NCBI GenBank assembly: GCA_937967425.1
Contig: CALBST010000301.1
Span: 1 to 64,000 of the forward strand
Source: an uncultured Caulobacteraceae bacterium
Lineage (GTDB): Bacteria > Pseudomonadota > Alphaproteobacteria > Caulobacterales > TH1-2
Reading direction: 5' to 3'
Length of the DNA: 64,000 nucleotides
In this document: one piece after another, positions 20,649 through 29,090 of the stretch
How the letters are laid out: each line of letters begins with the position of its first letter
Position numbering within the stretch: the first letter of the stretch is position 1
The notes under the pieces: model-generated
Databases searched by the model: none
Told to the model about the DNA's origin: nothing
What the model saw: only the letters and a program-made list of their open reading frames with translations
Made by a program: the position numbers and the translations under genes

Positions 20649-21700
20649 TTACCCCCCGCGCGCGGCGCGTATTTGCGCGACAATCGCTGCGTTGAAGCCA
20701 CGCGCTGCCCGCAGCGCCAGCTCTTCATACTTGTCCGGATCGGCGCTCACAGTGTGTGCGCTGCGCCGCGCCGATTGCATCGGGGCGCCGAGAATGCCGG
20801 AGATTGCAGCAATGGCGTTATTGTTGCTCGCACCGGTCTGGACCATGGAGGCGAACTCGTCGTCGACGGCGGAGGCTGATGGCACTTGTAGCGTCGCCCA
20901 ACCATCGAAGAAACCACGCCCGCTGCGTGAGAAGAACACTTCGACTTTCGACATCGGATCGACCGAAAAGCGCGCGCCGCCCTCGACGTTGGCGCGATTG
21001 CCGAAGGAGCGATTTCCGCTCCCGGAGGTCTCAACGAAATCCAGCGCAAGGTTCGGAAACAGTAGAATGGCGTTCAACTCGTGGGAGATAGCCCCCATGC
21101 CGCTGCCGCCGCCGACCGCGAGCCTTCCGACACCCTGGTAGCCAACGGCGCCGACGCCCTCGGGACCGACAACAGCGAGTTCGCTTTGCGTCCCCGGCTC
21201 TTCGCCTTCGAACGCGCCGCCATTGGCGAGAAAGTTCGCGCCGCGTCCGTTTGCAAACACCTCCGGCGCAGTGCTGACTTCATAACCGGCCGCGCGCAGC
21301 TGTGAGACCAAGTCATCGTGCGCGAGTGTGGCGATCCGTTCTAGACGCGCACGGTCGATGCCTTCGAGGACAAAGTCCATACGCGCCGTGCGCCCATACT
21401 ATTGCCGAACAGGCTGCCGCCGCTGGAGGCCGTAACGCGCGCGTAGGTGAATGCGCCGATATTGTAGCCCATCAGCGCAATGCGCGGCATGGCGCTCAAC
21501 ACGTTGGCGTTGCCGCGTGTGCGCCGCATCTCGACCGCAAACGGCGGCCCGGCCGGGGGAGCGGAAGCTTCGATAGCGGCTGGGGCCTCAACCGCTGCCG
21601 CCGCCTCCTGAACCGCAGGCGCTTCCATATCCTGGGCATAGCTCGGCGAACCCGCCGCGAACGCGAGAATAGCCAAGGCTCCAAAAAGAATGCTTCTCAT
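20649..21700 (-). pseudogene. secreted protein of unknown function, interrupted by a frameshift
   Basis: Two overlapping - strand reading frames join into one protein. The first (21341-21700) has a signal peptide (MRSILFGALAILAFA...SYAQ), an Ala/Pro-rich linker and the block IALMGYNIGAFTYARVTASS. It then loses sense after GGSLFGNSMGAR. The second frame (20649-21380) continues with MDFVLEGIDRARLERIATLAH and runs 243 residues without its own signal peptide or ribosome-binding site. The shift of one base lies near 21375-21400. The combined product would be about 345 residues, exported, with a Gly-rich middle. I recognise no named family. Either the gene is broken or the base is a sequencing error. 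Confidence 0.7.
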
Positions 21701-21765
21701 CTTCGCACCTCCTGGCGCGACGCTAGGAAGCTGGCCGGCGGGTGGGCGCCCCTGAATGGTGGGGG

Positions 21766-23610
21766 TCAGCGTGCCAGAGCCGAAACGATCTCCGTCGGGT
21801 GCGAGAGAAAAAGAAACCGTCCGCCGTCATTCAACCGTCGAAAGCGTGCGTCCGGCATCAGACGCCGCCAGTGCTTTTCGGCATGGTCGGATGCGTGAAG
21901 CGGGTCATGGGCGCCAAACAACATGCGCCAGTTATCCGAACGAACGCCCCGAGCATTAACGGTGGGTTTGGCAAGCGCCTTTTGCTCCGCGATGAAGCCC
22001 TCAACACGGCCGGCAGCGAAATGGCGGACCGCGCGCTGGTAGTCGTGGACGGCGGCTTCGTCTTCGAACGCCGTGAGATCGGGCGGACTTGATTTCAGTG
22101 CCTGCCGGAGCAGCCGCGCCACGCGGGCGGAGGTCGCTTCGCCCATGATGATGCGCGCGAGAAACGTTGCGCGGTCAGGATGCAGAACGATCGCGTCGGT
22201 GATTGCAGTCAACATCCCGGGCCGCGTTTGCGCACCCTCGACCGGCGTGTCTGGATTGAGCGCGACGACGACGCCTACCCGATCCGCGTGCTCTCGCGCG
22301 AAGACAAGCGCCGTGTATACACCGCCGCGCGCTACGATATCGATCCGCTCGAGATTGAGGTTTTCGCACACCGTCGCCATGTCGCGGGCTGCCGCCTCGA
22401 ATGGATCTTCGCTGCCATGCATGAGGTCGCTCACGCCGAAGCCGGGCCGATCAATCGAGAGCGGGCGAAAACCCGCGCGCTGCAGCGCCCACACAAACGA
22501 GCGCGACACGTGCCGTGTCGTCGAACTCGAATGCAGCACGCAGACCGGGCGACCGTCCGCCGGCCCATAATCGCTCACCGCGATCATGCCGCCCGTTGGC
22601 CGTGGGATCAGCCGCAGCGGTTCTGCTTCTTCTGAAGCTGGGGCCAACTCGCCGTTTGAAACTTGTGTGAGAATCCCCAGCGCCATCGTCTCGGTGACGA
22701 GCCGGCTTAGCATCTGCGCCGATGACACGCCGGTGATCTGATAGATGCGGTCGATCTCATCCTTCGTGACGGAGTCACTGGCGCCGGCGAGGCGGCCGGC
22801 GTCGCGACGCGGTAAACCGCGCGCAATTGCTAAGGCGATGCGAGCCTGACGATCGGACAAGCCGAACGCGTCGATCAACAATGCGGGGTTGCTGGCGCTC
22901 GTCGGCCAATAGCCCAGCGCCGTTGTCGCCACCCGTGACACCAGCGCCGCTTGTTTTCGAACGCCGACTTTCCGCATGGCGTCCGCCAAGGTGCGGCGCG
23001 CTGTCGAGTCGCGCACGCCCACGGCGCGCGCCGCGGCGGTGAGCCCGCCCGCGGGCACGAGCGCCGCCACCAGCCGCGCCTCGGCCGGCGTGAGCCCATA
23101 GGCGGCGGCGGCGCGCGCCAGCACCGGCCCTGCGCGCGACGGGCAGACCGCCACGACCGCAACGCTTGCGGCGCCATTTTGAACTGCGGCTTTTACCTCA
23201 GGCGGCAACGCCCAGTTCAGCGCCCGCGAACTGGCGGCGTAGGCGATTGAAGTCGGCGCACCGTCCGCTGCGATCGTTCGCTCGAGGCTCACACTACGGC
23301 GGGTGGCGACGCTCGCCGCGAGTGCGGGGTCGACAGCGTCTTGCCCGAACCAGGCGTCAAATCGCGTGTCGCTCGCGACAACAGCGCCGCGAGCATCCAA
23401 TGCGGCGGCGGCAATGAGTTCGGGAAGTGCAATCGGGCTTGGCGGCGGCATCGCGTGCGCGATGCTCTCAAGTGTTCGGTCGAAAAGGGGACCGGCCTTC
23501 CGCGCCAGCCGCAACACCGCTTCCGGGTCTTCGACCCAGGCGTCGAGCGGGGCGCCGCGCCGGGCGGCTTCCTCAAGCAGCTCGACGGTTTCCTCAAAGT
23601 CTTTGCTCAC
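21766..23610 (-). CDS. HTH regulator fused to a degenerate alpha/beta-hydrolase domain
   Basis: 614 residues. Residues about 1-165 resemble a sensor-like N-terminal region. Two LuxR-type helix-turn-helix regions follow (about 170-228, YGLTPAEARLVAAL, and 249-305, FGLSDRQARIALAIARGL). From about 338 to the end it has an alpha/beta-hydrolase fold (VCVLHSSS, DRPGFGVSD, IDIVARGG, LFGAHDPLH, LSHP). The nucleophile elbow reads ARGGV (427-431), with Gly429 where serine is expected, and the late GH motif reads GGR (596-598). Only the acid Asp569 remains. The hydrolase part is probably a ligand-binding sensor rather than an enzyme. It is transcribed toward the frameshifted gene and divergently from rpsB. 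Confidence 0.75.
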   Translation of the reverse strand: MSKDFEETVELLEEAARRGAPLDAWVEDPEAVLRLARKAGPLFDRTLESIAHAMPPPSPIALPELIAAAALDARGAVVASDTRFDAWFGQDAVDPALAASVATRRSVSLERTIAADGAPTSIAYAASSRALNWALPPEVKAAVQNGAASVAVVAVCPSRAGPVLARAAAAYGLTPAEARLVAALVPAGGLTAAARAVGVRDSTARRTLADAMRKVGVRKQAALVSRVATTALGYWPTSASNPALLIDAFGLSDRQARIALAIARGLPRRDAGRLAGASDSVTKDEIDRIYQITGVSSAQMLSRLVTETMALGILTQVSNGELAPASEEAEPLRLIPRPTGGMIAVSDYGPADGRPVCVLHSSSTTRHVSRSFVWALQRAGFRPLSIDRPGFGVSDLMHGSEDPFEAAARDMATVCENLNLERIDIVARGGVYTALVFAREHADRVGVVVALNPDTPVEGAQTRPGMLTAITDAIVLHPDRATFLARIIMGEATSARVARLLRQALKSSPPDLTAFEDEAAVHDYQRAVRHFAAGRVEGFIAEQKALAKPTVNARGVRSDNWRMLFGAHDPLHASDHAEKHWRRLMPDARFRRLNDGGRFLFLSHPTEIVSALAR

Positions 23611-23747
23611 GGCCGCTTCTTGCCCAGCGAACGTGACGGATTCCAGCTATGCGCTTGTCTTTGTGTGAGGTTCCGCCTACATGCCGCTCTCACTTCGCAC
23701 GCGGGAGCGGCGGGGCGGTCTGAAAGCGGCCGTTTCCTCCATCCGGT

Positions 23748-23782
23748 CCTAGGACGAAATTCCTACGGGGATTTGGCCTAGG
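23748..23782 (+). ncRNA. structured rpsB 5' leader hairpin (candidate autoregulatory element)
   Basis: An outer stem CCTAGG (23748-23753) pairs with CCTAGG (23777-23782). After a small internal loop an inner 7 bp stem AAATTCC / GGGATTT (23757-23763 with 23768-23774) closes a UACG tetraloop in the very stable C(UACG)G form. The element ends 37 bases before the rpsB start and has no following T run, so it is not a terminator. Ribosomal protein leaders of this kind often bind the encoded protein; here the binding to S2 is inferred, and it is not a match to a family I can name. Confidence 0.5.
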
Positions 23783-23819
23783 TCTCTTCCGCGGCGGCAA
23801 ACCGGAAAAGGAACGATAC

Positions 23820-24635
23820 ATGGCGCTGCCTGAATTCAGCATGCGTCAGCTTTTGGAAGCTGGCGCGCACTTTGGTCACCAGACCCACCGTTGGAATCCG
23901 AAGATGGACCGATACATCTTCGGCGAAAAAGCCAACATCCATATTCTTGATCTGTCGCAGACGGTGCCGCTGCTGCACCAGGCGCTGTTGAAGGTTCGCG
24001 AAGTCGCCGCTGGCGGCGGCCGCGTGCTTTTCGTCGGCACCAAACGTCAGGCTGCAGAACACATCAAAGCTGCCGCGCAGCGTTCGGCCCAATACTACAT
24101 CAACCAACGTTGGCTCGGCGGCACGCTGACCAACTGGCAAACGGTCTCGAAGTCGATTGCGCGCCTGCGTGAAGTCGAAGCCATCATCCAAGGCGGCGGC
24201 GTCGGTCTCACCAAGCGCGAAGTGCTGAACCTTCAGCGTGAACGCGACAAGCTCGACCGTTCGCTCGGCGGCATCGCCTCGATGGGCGGCGTTCCGGACC
24301 TGATGTTCGTGATCGATACCAACAAGGAAGCGATTGCGATTCAGGAAGCCAAGAAGCTCGGCATCCCGGTTGTCGCGATCGTCGACTCGAACTGCGATCC
24401 GGACGCGGTCACGTACCCGATCCCGGGCAACGATGACGCCGCGCGCGCGATCCAGCTCTATTGCGACCTGATCGCTGACGCGGTGCTCGATGGTCTCACT
24501 GAAGGCCAAATCCGCGGCGGCCGCGACATCGGCGCCTCGGAGAGTCCGCCCGTTGAGGCGGCTGTGGCTCGCGAACGTCCGCCGTCCGGCCCGGTCGAAA
24601 GCCCGATCGATGGCCCAACGGGCGCGAACTACTAA
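23820..24635 (+). CDS. rpsB: 30S ribosomal protein S2
   Basis: 271 residues. The start [22 protein letters not shown] and the blocks [31 protein letters not shown] and [15 protein letters not shown] are those of S2, a small-subunit protein added late in assembly and needed to bring S1 to the ribosome. A clear AAAAGGAA precedes the ATG. The C-terminal 35 residues are a Pro/Glu-rich tail, as in other Alphaproteobacteria. tsf follows 32 bases later in the classic rpsB-tsf operon. Confidence 0.98.
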   Translation: MALPEFSMRQLLEAGAHFGHQTHRWNPKMDRYIFGEKANIHILDLSQTVPLLHQALLKVREVAAGGGRVLFVGTKRQAAEHIKAAAQRSAQYYINQRWLGGTLTNWQTVSKSIARLREVEAIIQGGGVGLTKREVLNLQRERDKLDRSLGGIASMGGVPDLMFVIDTNKEAIAIQEAKKLGIPVVAIVDSNCDPDAVTYPIPGNDDAARAIQLYCDLIADAVLDGLTEGQIRGGRDIGASESPPVEAAVARERPPSGPVESPIDGPTGANY

Positions 24636-24667
24636 ATAACTGACGAGAGAAGTCTCAGGAGTAAGAC

Positions 24668-25609
24668 ATGGCGGAAATCACCGCTGCGCTGGTCAAGGAC
24701 CTGCGCGAAAAAACCGGCGTCGGCATGATGGATTGCAAGAAGGCGCTCGCCGAGAACAATGGCGACCTGGAAGCGTCCATCGACTGGCTGCGGGCGAAGG
24801 GCCTCTCGAAGGCCGCCAAGAAGGCTGACCGCGCCGCCGCCGAAGGCATCGTCGCGATCGCTGTCGACGGCGGCCAAGCGGCGGTCATCGAACTCAACTC
24901 GGAAACCGACTTTGTCGCCCGCAACGCCGACTTCCAAAAGGCGGCCGGCGAGTTCGCCGCGCTTGCGCTCAAGGCCGGCGATCACGACGCGCTGCTGAAC
25001 GCCGCGCACGGCGGCGGCAAGGTTTCGGACTCGGTTACGAACCTCATCGCCACCATCGGCGAGAACATCACGCTGCGCCGTTCGCAGAAGCTGAGCGTCG
25101 GTAACGGGGTCGTGGCGTCCTACGTCCACGCCAAAGTCGATGGCTCGGACAATCTCGGCCGCATCGCGGTTCTGGTTGCGCTCGAGTCGAGCGGCGACAA
25201 GGCGAAGCTCGAAGCGATCGGCAAGAAGGTCGCCATGCACATCGCCTCGGCGAACCCGCTGGCGCTGACCGAAGCTGAGATCCCGGCCGATCGCGTCGAG
25301 CGCGAAAAAGCCGTGATCGCCGACACGATCAAGGAAGATCCGAAGGCCGCCGGCAAGCCGCAGCAAGTTCTCGACAAGATGCTCGAGGGCAAGATGCGCA
25401 AGTTCTTCGAAGAATCCGTGCTCACCAAGCAGGCCTTCGTCATGAACCCCGACCAAACCGTCGAAGCGGCCGTGAAGGAAGCGGAGAAGGAAGTCGGCGC
25501 TCCGATCGCAATCAAGGGCTTCGTCCGCTTCGGCGTCGGCGAAGGCGTCGAGAAGCGCGCCGATGATTTCGCCGCCGAAGTGGCGGCGATGTCGGGCAAC
25601 AAGAGCTAG
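24668..25609 (+). CDS. tsf: translation elongation factor Ts
   Basis: 313 residues. The UBA-like N-terminus with [12 protein letters not shown] and the DFVARN motif (in ETDFVARN) are diagnostic of EF-Ts, which recycles EF-Tu by exchanging GDP for GTP. The length is standard for Alphaproteobacteria. The start has AGGAGT a few bases upstream. A rho-independent terminator follows, separating the rpsB-tsf operon from the next genes. Confidence 0.98.
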   Translation: MAEITAALVKDLREKTGVGMMDCKKALAENNGDLEASIDWLRAKGLSKAAKKADRAAAEGIVAIAVDGGQAAVIELNSETDFVARNADFQKAAGEFAALALKAGDHDALLNAAHGGGKVSDSVTNLIATIGENITLRRSQKLSVGNGVVASYVHAKVDGSDNLGRIAVLVALESSGDKAKLEAIGKKVAMHIASANPLALTEAEIPADRVEREKAVIADTIKEDPKAAGKPQQVLDKMLEGKMRKFFEESVLTKQAFVMNPDQTVEAAVKEAEKEVGAPIAIKGFVRFGVGEGVEKRADDFAAEVAAMSGNKS

Positions 25610-25640
25610 TCCGGTTCCTGCGGGTAGCCGCAAGTCACTG

Positions 25641-25668
25641 CGCCTCCCTGGAAACAGGGGGGCGTTTT
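25641..25668 (+). terminator. rho-independent terminator after tsf
   Basis: The sequence CGCCTCCCTG, loop GAAA, CAGGGGGGCG, then TTTT forms a 10 bp stem with one T-G pair, a stable GNRA loop and a T run. It lies 32 bases after the tsf stop and would end the rpsB-tsf transcript. Confidence 0.85.
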
Positions 25669-25706
25669 GCGTTGACCCGCGCCGATCACTCGGGTGATCA
25701 CAAGTT

Positions 25707-26024
25707 GTGAGTTCGCTGAAGCCGGAAGATTATGCCGAGGATGTCTCGGTCTGTGTTCAATGCGCAGGCGGAGAAGTTTGGCTGTCGGAACGGCTGTGTC
25801 GTCGCCTGGTATGGATCGGCCAAGCCTACGAACTTCATCTGCTGCCCCTGCTCGGCGAAGACAGGACCGTGAACGCCGTCCAGGCGCAGGCGCTTGCCGC
25901 CGAACTGGCCTTTGTGGACGCAATCGTCACCGACGAGGCGCTTCAGTCCGTGCTGACCCGGCTGACGCCGGTTGTGCAGTCCAGCATTCAAACGGGCGCA
26001 GAAATCAGGTTTGAGTGGCCCTAA
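25707..26024 (+). CDS. small hypothetical protein between tsf and pyrH
   Basis: 105 residues from a GTG start. The codon use, with GC-rich third positions throughout, matches the surrounding genes. The product is soluble and mildly acidic, with a CxxC-like pair early (CVQC, residues 16-19) and several short helices rich in Leu and Val. I recognise no family. It follows the tsf terminator, so it must have its own promoter or read-through. A perfect GATCAC/GTGATC inverted repeat (25684-25699) lies just before the start. No strong ribosome-binding site is visible, so the exact start is uncertain. Confidence 0.55.
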   Translation: MSSLKPEDYAEDVSVCVQCAGGEVWLSERLCRRLVWIGQAYELHLLPLLGEDRTVNAVQAQALAAELAFVDAIVTDEALQSVLTRLTPVVQSSIQTGAEIRFEWP

Positions 26025-26067
26025 CGCGGCTGCCGTTGATTTAAGGGCTGTTCCCTGGAACTGCGGG

Positions 26068-26097
26068 CTGACTCCGGCGGCTCCGGTAGTCTATAGA
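26068..26097 (+). promoter_or_regulatory. candidate sigma-70-like promoter for pyrH
   Basis: CTGACT (26068-26073), an 18-base spacer and TATAGA (26092-26097) just upstream of the pyrH start. The -10 is good and the -35 moderate. The leader would be very short (a few bases), which weakens the call. Confidence 0.3.
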
Positions 26098-26106
26098 TTC
26101 TGCCTC

Positions 26107-26850
26107 ATGAGCCTCGCCGAAACCCGACCCAGCCCAAGCGGGCTGCGCTACAAGCGCGTCCTCCTCAAAATCTCCGGCGAAGCCCTGATGGGCGAGGGGC
26201 AATACGGCATCGACACCGCCGTTTGCGAACACATCGCCCAAGCCGTTCTCGATGCCGCCGCATCGGGCGCAGAGATTTGCCTCGTCATCGGCGGGGGCAA
26301 CATCTTCCGCGGCGTCCAGGGTGCGGCCAAGGGCATGGAGCGGGCGAGCGCTGATTACATGGGCATGCTCGCCACCGTGATGAACGCGCTCGCTATGCAG
26401 AACGCGATCGAGGGCTTAGGCGGACAGGCGCGCGTGCTCTCGGCCATCCCAATGGTGACAGTCTGCGAACCCTACATCCGGCGCCGCGCGATGCGTCATA
26501 TGGAGAAGGGGCGTATCGTCATCTTCGCCGCCGGCACCGGCAATCCGTTCTTCACGACAGATACCGGCGCTGCACTCCGCGCCGCTGAGATGGGCTGTGA
26601 CGCGCTGCTGAAGGGTACGCAGGTCGATGGCGTCTACACGGCTGATCCGAAGAAGGACAAAACCGCGACCCGTTACGACAAGCTCAGCTACCACGAAGTG
26701 CTCGCGCGCGATCTCAGGGTCATGGACGCCTCCGCCGTCAGTCTGATGCGCGACAGCGGCATTCCAATCGTCGTCTTTTCCATCGGCGCGCGCGGCAGCC
26801 TCGCAGACGTGCTGCACGGCCGCGGCGTCTGTACAACAATCTCAGACTAG
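26107..26850 (+). CDS. pyrH: uridylate kinase (UMP kinase)
   Basis: 247 residues of the amino acid kinase fold: KISGEAL (21-27), GGGNIFRG (62-69), [14 protein letters not shown] and [13 protein letters not shown]. It phosphorylates UMP to UDP for RNA, DNA and sugar-nucleotide synthesis. The open frame reaches back to 25972, overlapping the preceding gene; the ATG at 26107 gives the family length. frr follows after 11 bases in the usual order. Confidence 0.97.
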   Translation: MSLAETRPSPSGLRYKRVLLKISGEALMGEGQYGIDTAVCEHIAQAVLDAAASGAEICLVIGGGNIFRGVQGAAKGMERASADYMGMLATVMNALAMQNAIEGLGGQARVLSAIPMVTVCEPYIRRRAMRHMEKGRIVIFAAGTGNPFFTTDTGAALRAAEMGCDALLKGTQVDGVYTADPKKDKTATRYDKLSYHEVLARDLRVMDASAVSLMRDSGIPIVVFSIGARGSLADVLHGRGVCTTISD

Positions 26851-26861
26851 GAACGATCGTC

Positions 26862-27428
26862 ATGGCAGCCTCGCCGCCTTTCAAACTCGATGACTACAAG
26901 AAGCGCATGGATGGCGCGATTACCGCGCTCCAGCACGAGTTCTCGGGCCTGCGCACGGGCCGCGCCTCGCCGTCCTTGCTCGACCCGATCAAGGTCGAAG
27001 CCTATGGCGCGGAATCGCCGCTTACCTCAGTCGCTAGCGTCAGCGTGCCCGAGCCGCGCATGATCTCGGTCAACGTCTGGGACAAAGCCGTCGTCTCCGC
27101 CGTCGACAAGGCGATCCGCTCCGCCAATCTCGGCCTCAATCCGATTGTAGACGGCCAGACTTTGCGCATCCCGATTCCGCCGCTCACCGGCGAGCGCCGC
27201 ACCGAGCTTGCGAAAATCGCCGGCAAGTACGCCGAGCAGCAGCGCATCGCCGTCCGCAATATTCGCCGCGACGCGATGGAGCACCTGAAGAAGCTCGAGA
27301 AAGAGCACGCCATCAGCGAAGACGAGCACAAGAAGCACGGCGCCGAAGTCCAAAAAGCGACGGACGATCACATCAAGAAGATCGACTCGGCGCTTCACGC
27401 GAAAGAGCAGGAGATCATGCAGGTGTAG
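26862..27428 (+). CDS. frr: ribosome recycling factor
   Basis: 188 residues, the standard RRF length. Family blocks are [40 protein letters not shown] and [11 protein letters not shown], in an L-shaped three-helix bundle plus beta/alpha/beta domain. With EF-G it splits the post-termination ribosome. It directly follows pyrH. The gap of about 70 bases to uppS holds an imperfect palindrome. Confidence 0.98.
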   Translation: MAASPPFKLDDYKKRMDGAITALQHEFSGLRTGRASPSLLDPIKVEAYGAESPLTSVASVSVPEPRMISVNVWDKAVVSAVDKAIRSANLGLNPIVDGQTLRIPIPPLTGERRTELAKIAGKYAEQQRIAVRNIRRDAMEHLKKLEKEHAISEDEHKKHGAEVQKATDDHIKKIDSALHAKEQEIMQV

Positions 27429-27499
27429 GCATCGGGCGGCAGGCGGTGGGCAGTTCTGCCTGCGCCTCTGCTGCCGTTTGCCTACCGCCTACTGCCCAT
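27425..27499. repeat. imperfect inverted repeat between frr and uppS
   Basis: GTAGGC (27425-27430) can pair with GCCTAC (27480-27485), and separately TGGGCAGT (27447-27454) with ACTGCCCA (27491-27498), the two pairings being alternatives. The sequence is a run of related GGCAGG / GGCGG / GGGCAG words and their complements, as in degraded palindromic intergenic elements. The second stem ends one base before the uppS ATG and could affect its translation. Confidence 0.4.
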
Positions 27500-28243
27500 A
27501 TGGCCCAGCCATCTCCCACCCAAGCGCCAGCGGACGTTCCCCGCCATGTCGCTATCATCATGGACGGGAACGGCCGCTGGGCGAAGCAACGGTCGCGCCC
27601 GCGCACATTCGGTCACGCTGAGGGGGTCGAAGCGCTGCGCCGAACGGTGGAAGCTGCCGGCGATCTCGGCGTCGAGTACCTTACGGTTTTCGGCTTCTCG
27701 ACCGAAAACTGGCGCCGTCCCGCCGAGGAGGTGAATGCGCTCTTCGATCTGCTGCGTCTCTACGTCGATCGTGATCTCGATAAGCTCGTGCGTGAAGGCG
27801 TCCGCGTGCGCATCATCGGCGGCCGCGAAGGCCTTCAGCACGATATCGCCCAGATTATCGAAAGCGCCGAAGTTCGGACCAAGCACAACGACAAGCTCAA
27901 CCTCACCATCGCCTTCAACTATGGCGGCCAAGATGAGATCGTGCGCGCCGCGCGCCGGTTTGCGGAGGATGTCGCCGCCGGAAAACTCAGAGCCGGCGAT
28001 CTCGATCGCAAGATATTCGAATCCTATCTCGACACCGAAGATCTTCCCGCCACCGATCTGTTGATCCGCACGTCGGGCGAATTCCGGCTGTCCAATTTCA
28101 TGCTCTGGCAATCGGCCTACGCGGAACTCGTCTTTCTCGATGTGCTCTGGCCCGATTTCGGCAAGGACGCGCTGAGCCAGGCGATCGACATCTTCCGGCG
28201 CCGCGAACGCCGTTACGGGGGGGCGGCGCCTGAGTCCGCCTGA
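27500..28243 (+). CDS. uppS: isoprenyl transferase (undecaprenyl diphosphate synthase)
   Basis: 247 residues of the cis-prenyltransferase family: MDGNGRWAKQR from residue 21 with catalytic Asp22, His39 (FGHAEG), FSTENW (66-71) and the late RTSGEFRLSNF block. It makes the C55 lipid carrier for peptidoglycan and O-antigen. A GTG at 27446 lengthens the frame, but the extra residues are Cys/Ala-rich and encoded by the palindrome, so I take the ATG at 27500. cdsA follows, overlapping or nearly so. Confidence 0.95.
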   Translation: MAQPSPTQAPADVPRHVAIIMDGNGRWAKQRSRPRTFGHAEGVEALRRTVEAAGDLGVEYLTVFGFSTENWRRPAEEVNALFDLLRLYVDRDLDKLVREGVRVRIIGGREGLQHDIAQIIESAEVRTKHNDKLNLTIAFNYGGQDEIVRAARRFAEDVAAGKLRAGDLDRKIFESYLDTEDLPATDLLIRTSGEFRLSNFMLWQSAYAELVFLDVLWPDFGKDALSQAIDIFRRRERRYGGAAPESA

Positions 28244-28298
28244 CGCCGTCGAAGCGGCGCGCACGCGCGGCGAGTGGTCCGACCTTGGCGCGCGCATC

Positions 28299-29090
28299 GT
28301 GTCAAGTTTGGTGCTCGCGTCGGCTGGTGTGGCGGCGGCCCTGGCGGGCGGCCCGTGGCTCGCAGCCATGTGCGGCGGCGCTGTCGTCGCGATGAGCTAC
28401 GAATGGGCGCGCATGAGCGAGCCCGAGAGTTTCGCGCCCGCCTTCATGTTCACGCTCGCCGGCTCTCTGGGCGCGGTGATGTTTTCGAGTTGGGGCTATC
28501 TGACTTTCGCATTCTTCTGGATGGTCGGTTGCGCCTTCGCCTCTGCCACACGCCGCCGCTCCTTGACCGGGATTATCGAGACCGCCGGGGGTGCGATCTA
28601 TATCGGCCTGCCGTGCGCGATCTTTCTGTGGCTGCGCGATCGCGCGCCGGAGGGCCTAGAGACAATCCTGGCGCTGTTCGCCATTATCTGGGCGTCTGAT
28701 ATTTTCGCCTATTTCGGCGGCAAGCTGCTTGGTGGGCCTAAGATCGCGCGGGGCCTTTCACCGAACAAAACCTATTCCGGGATTGTCACTGGAACGCTGG
28801 CCGGAGCCGTCGCCGGCTATGGCTGCGGCCATCTGTTCCAAGCGGAGCCCGATCTGCATGTGTCATGGTTGCTCATCGGCGCACTCGTGGCATTCACTGG
28901 GCTCATGGGCGACCTCTTCGAATCCTTTCTGAAACGCCGCTTCGGCGTGAAAGACGCCAGCAAGCTGATCCCGGGCCATGGCGGCGTGTTGGATCGTATC
29001 GATAGCCTGATGGCGGCGACGCTCCTGGTCGGCGCGGCGCTCGCCTTCGGACCTGGCGCAACTGCGCTTCTGTTCGGACGCGGCCTGTGA
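28299..29090 (+). CDS. cdsA: phosphatidate cytidylyltransferase
   Basis: 263 residues from the GTG at 28299, polytopic membrane protein with about seven or eight helices. The C-terminal signature SFLKRRFGVKDASKLIPGHG followed by GVLDRID matches the CdsA pattern exactly. It makes CDP-diacylglycerol for phospholipid synthesis. The true start may be earlier: the frame is open to 28230 and encodes EWSDLGARIVSS, which looks like the normal N-terminus, but only a CTG (28230) is available there, preceded by a run of G. The stop overlaps the dxr GTG. Confidence 0.92.
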   Translation: MSSLVLASAGVAAALAGGPWLAAMCGGAVVAMSYEWARMSEPESFAPAFMFTLAGSLGAVMFSSWGYLTFAFFWMVGCAFASATRRRSLTGIIETAGGAIYIGLPCAIFLWLRDRAPEGLETILALFAIIWASDIFAYFGGKLLGGPKIARGLSPNKTYSGIVTGTLAGAVAGYGCGHLFQAEPDLHVSWLLIGALVAFTGLMGDLFESFLKRRFGVKDASKLIPGHGGVLDRIDSLMAATLLVGAALAFGPGATALLFGRGL

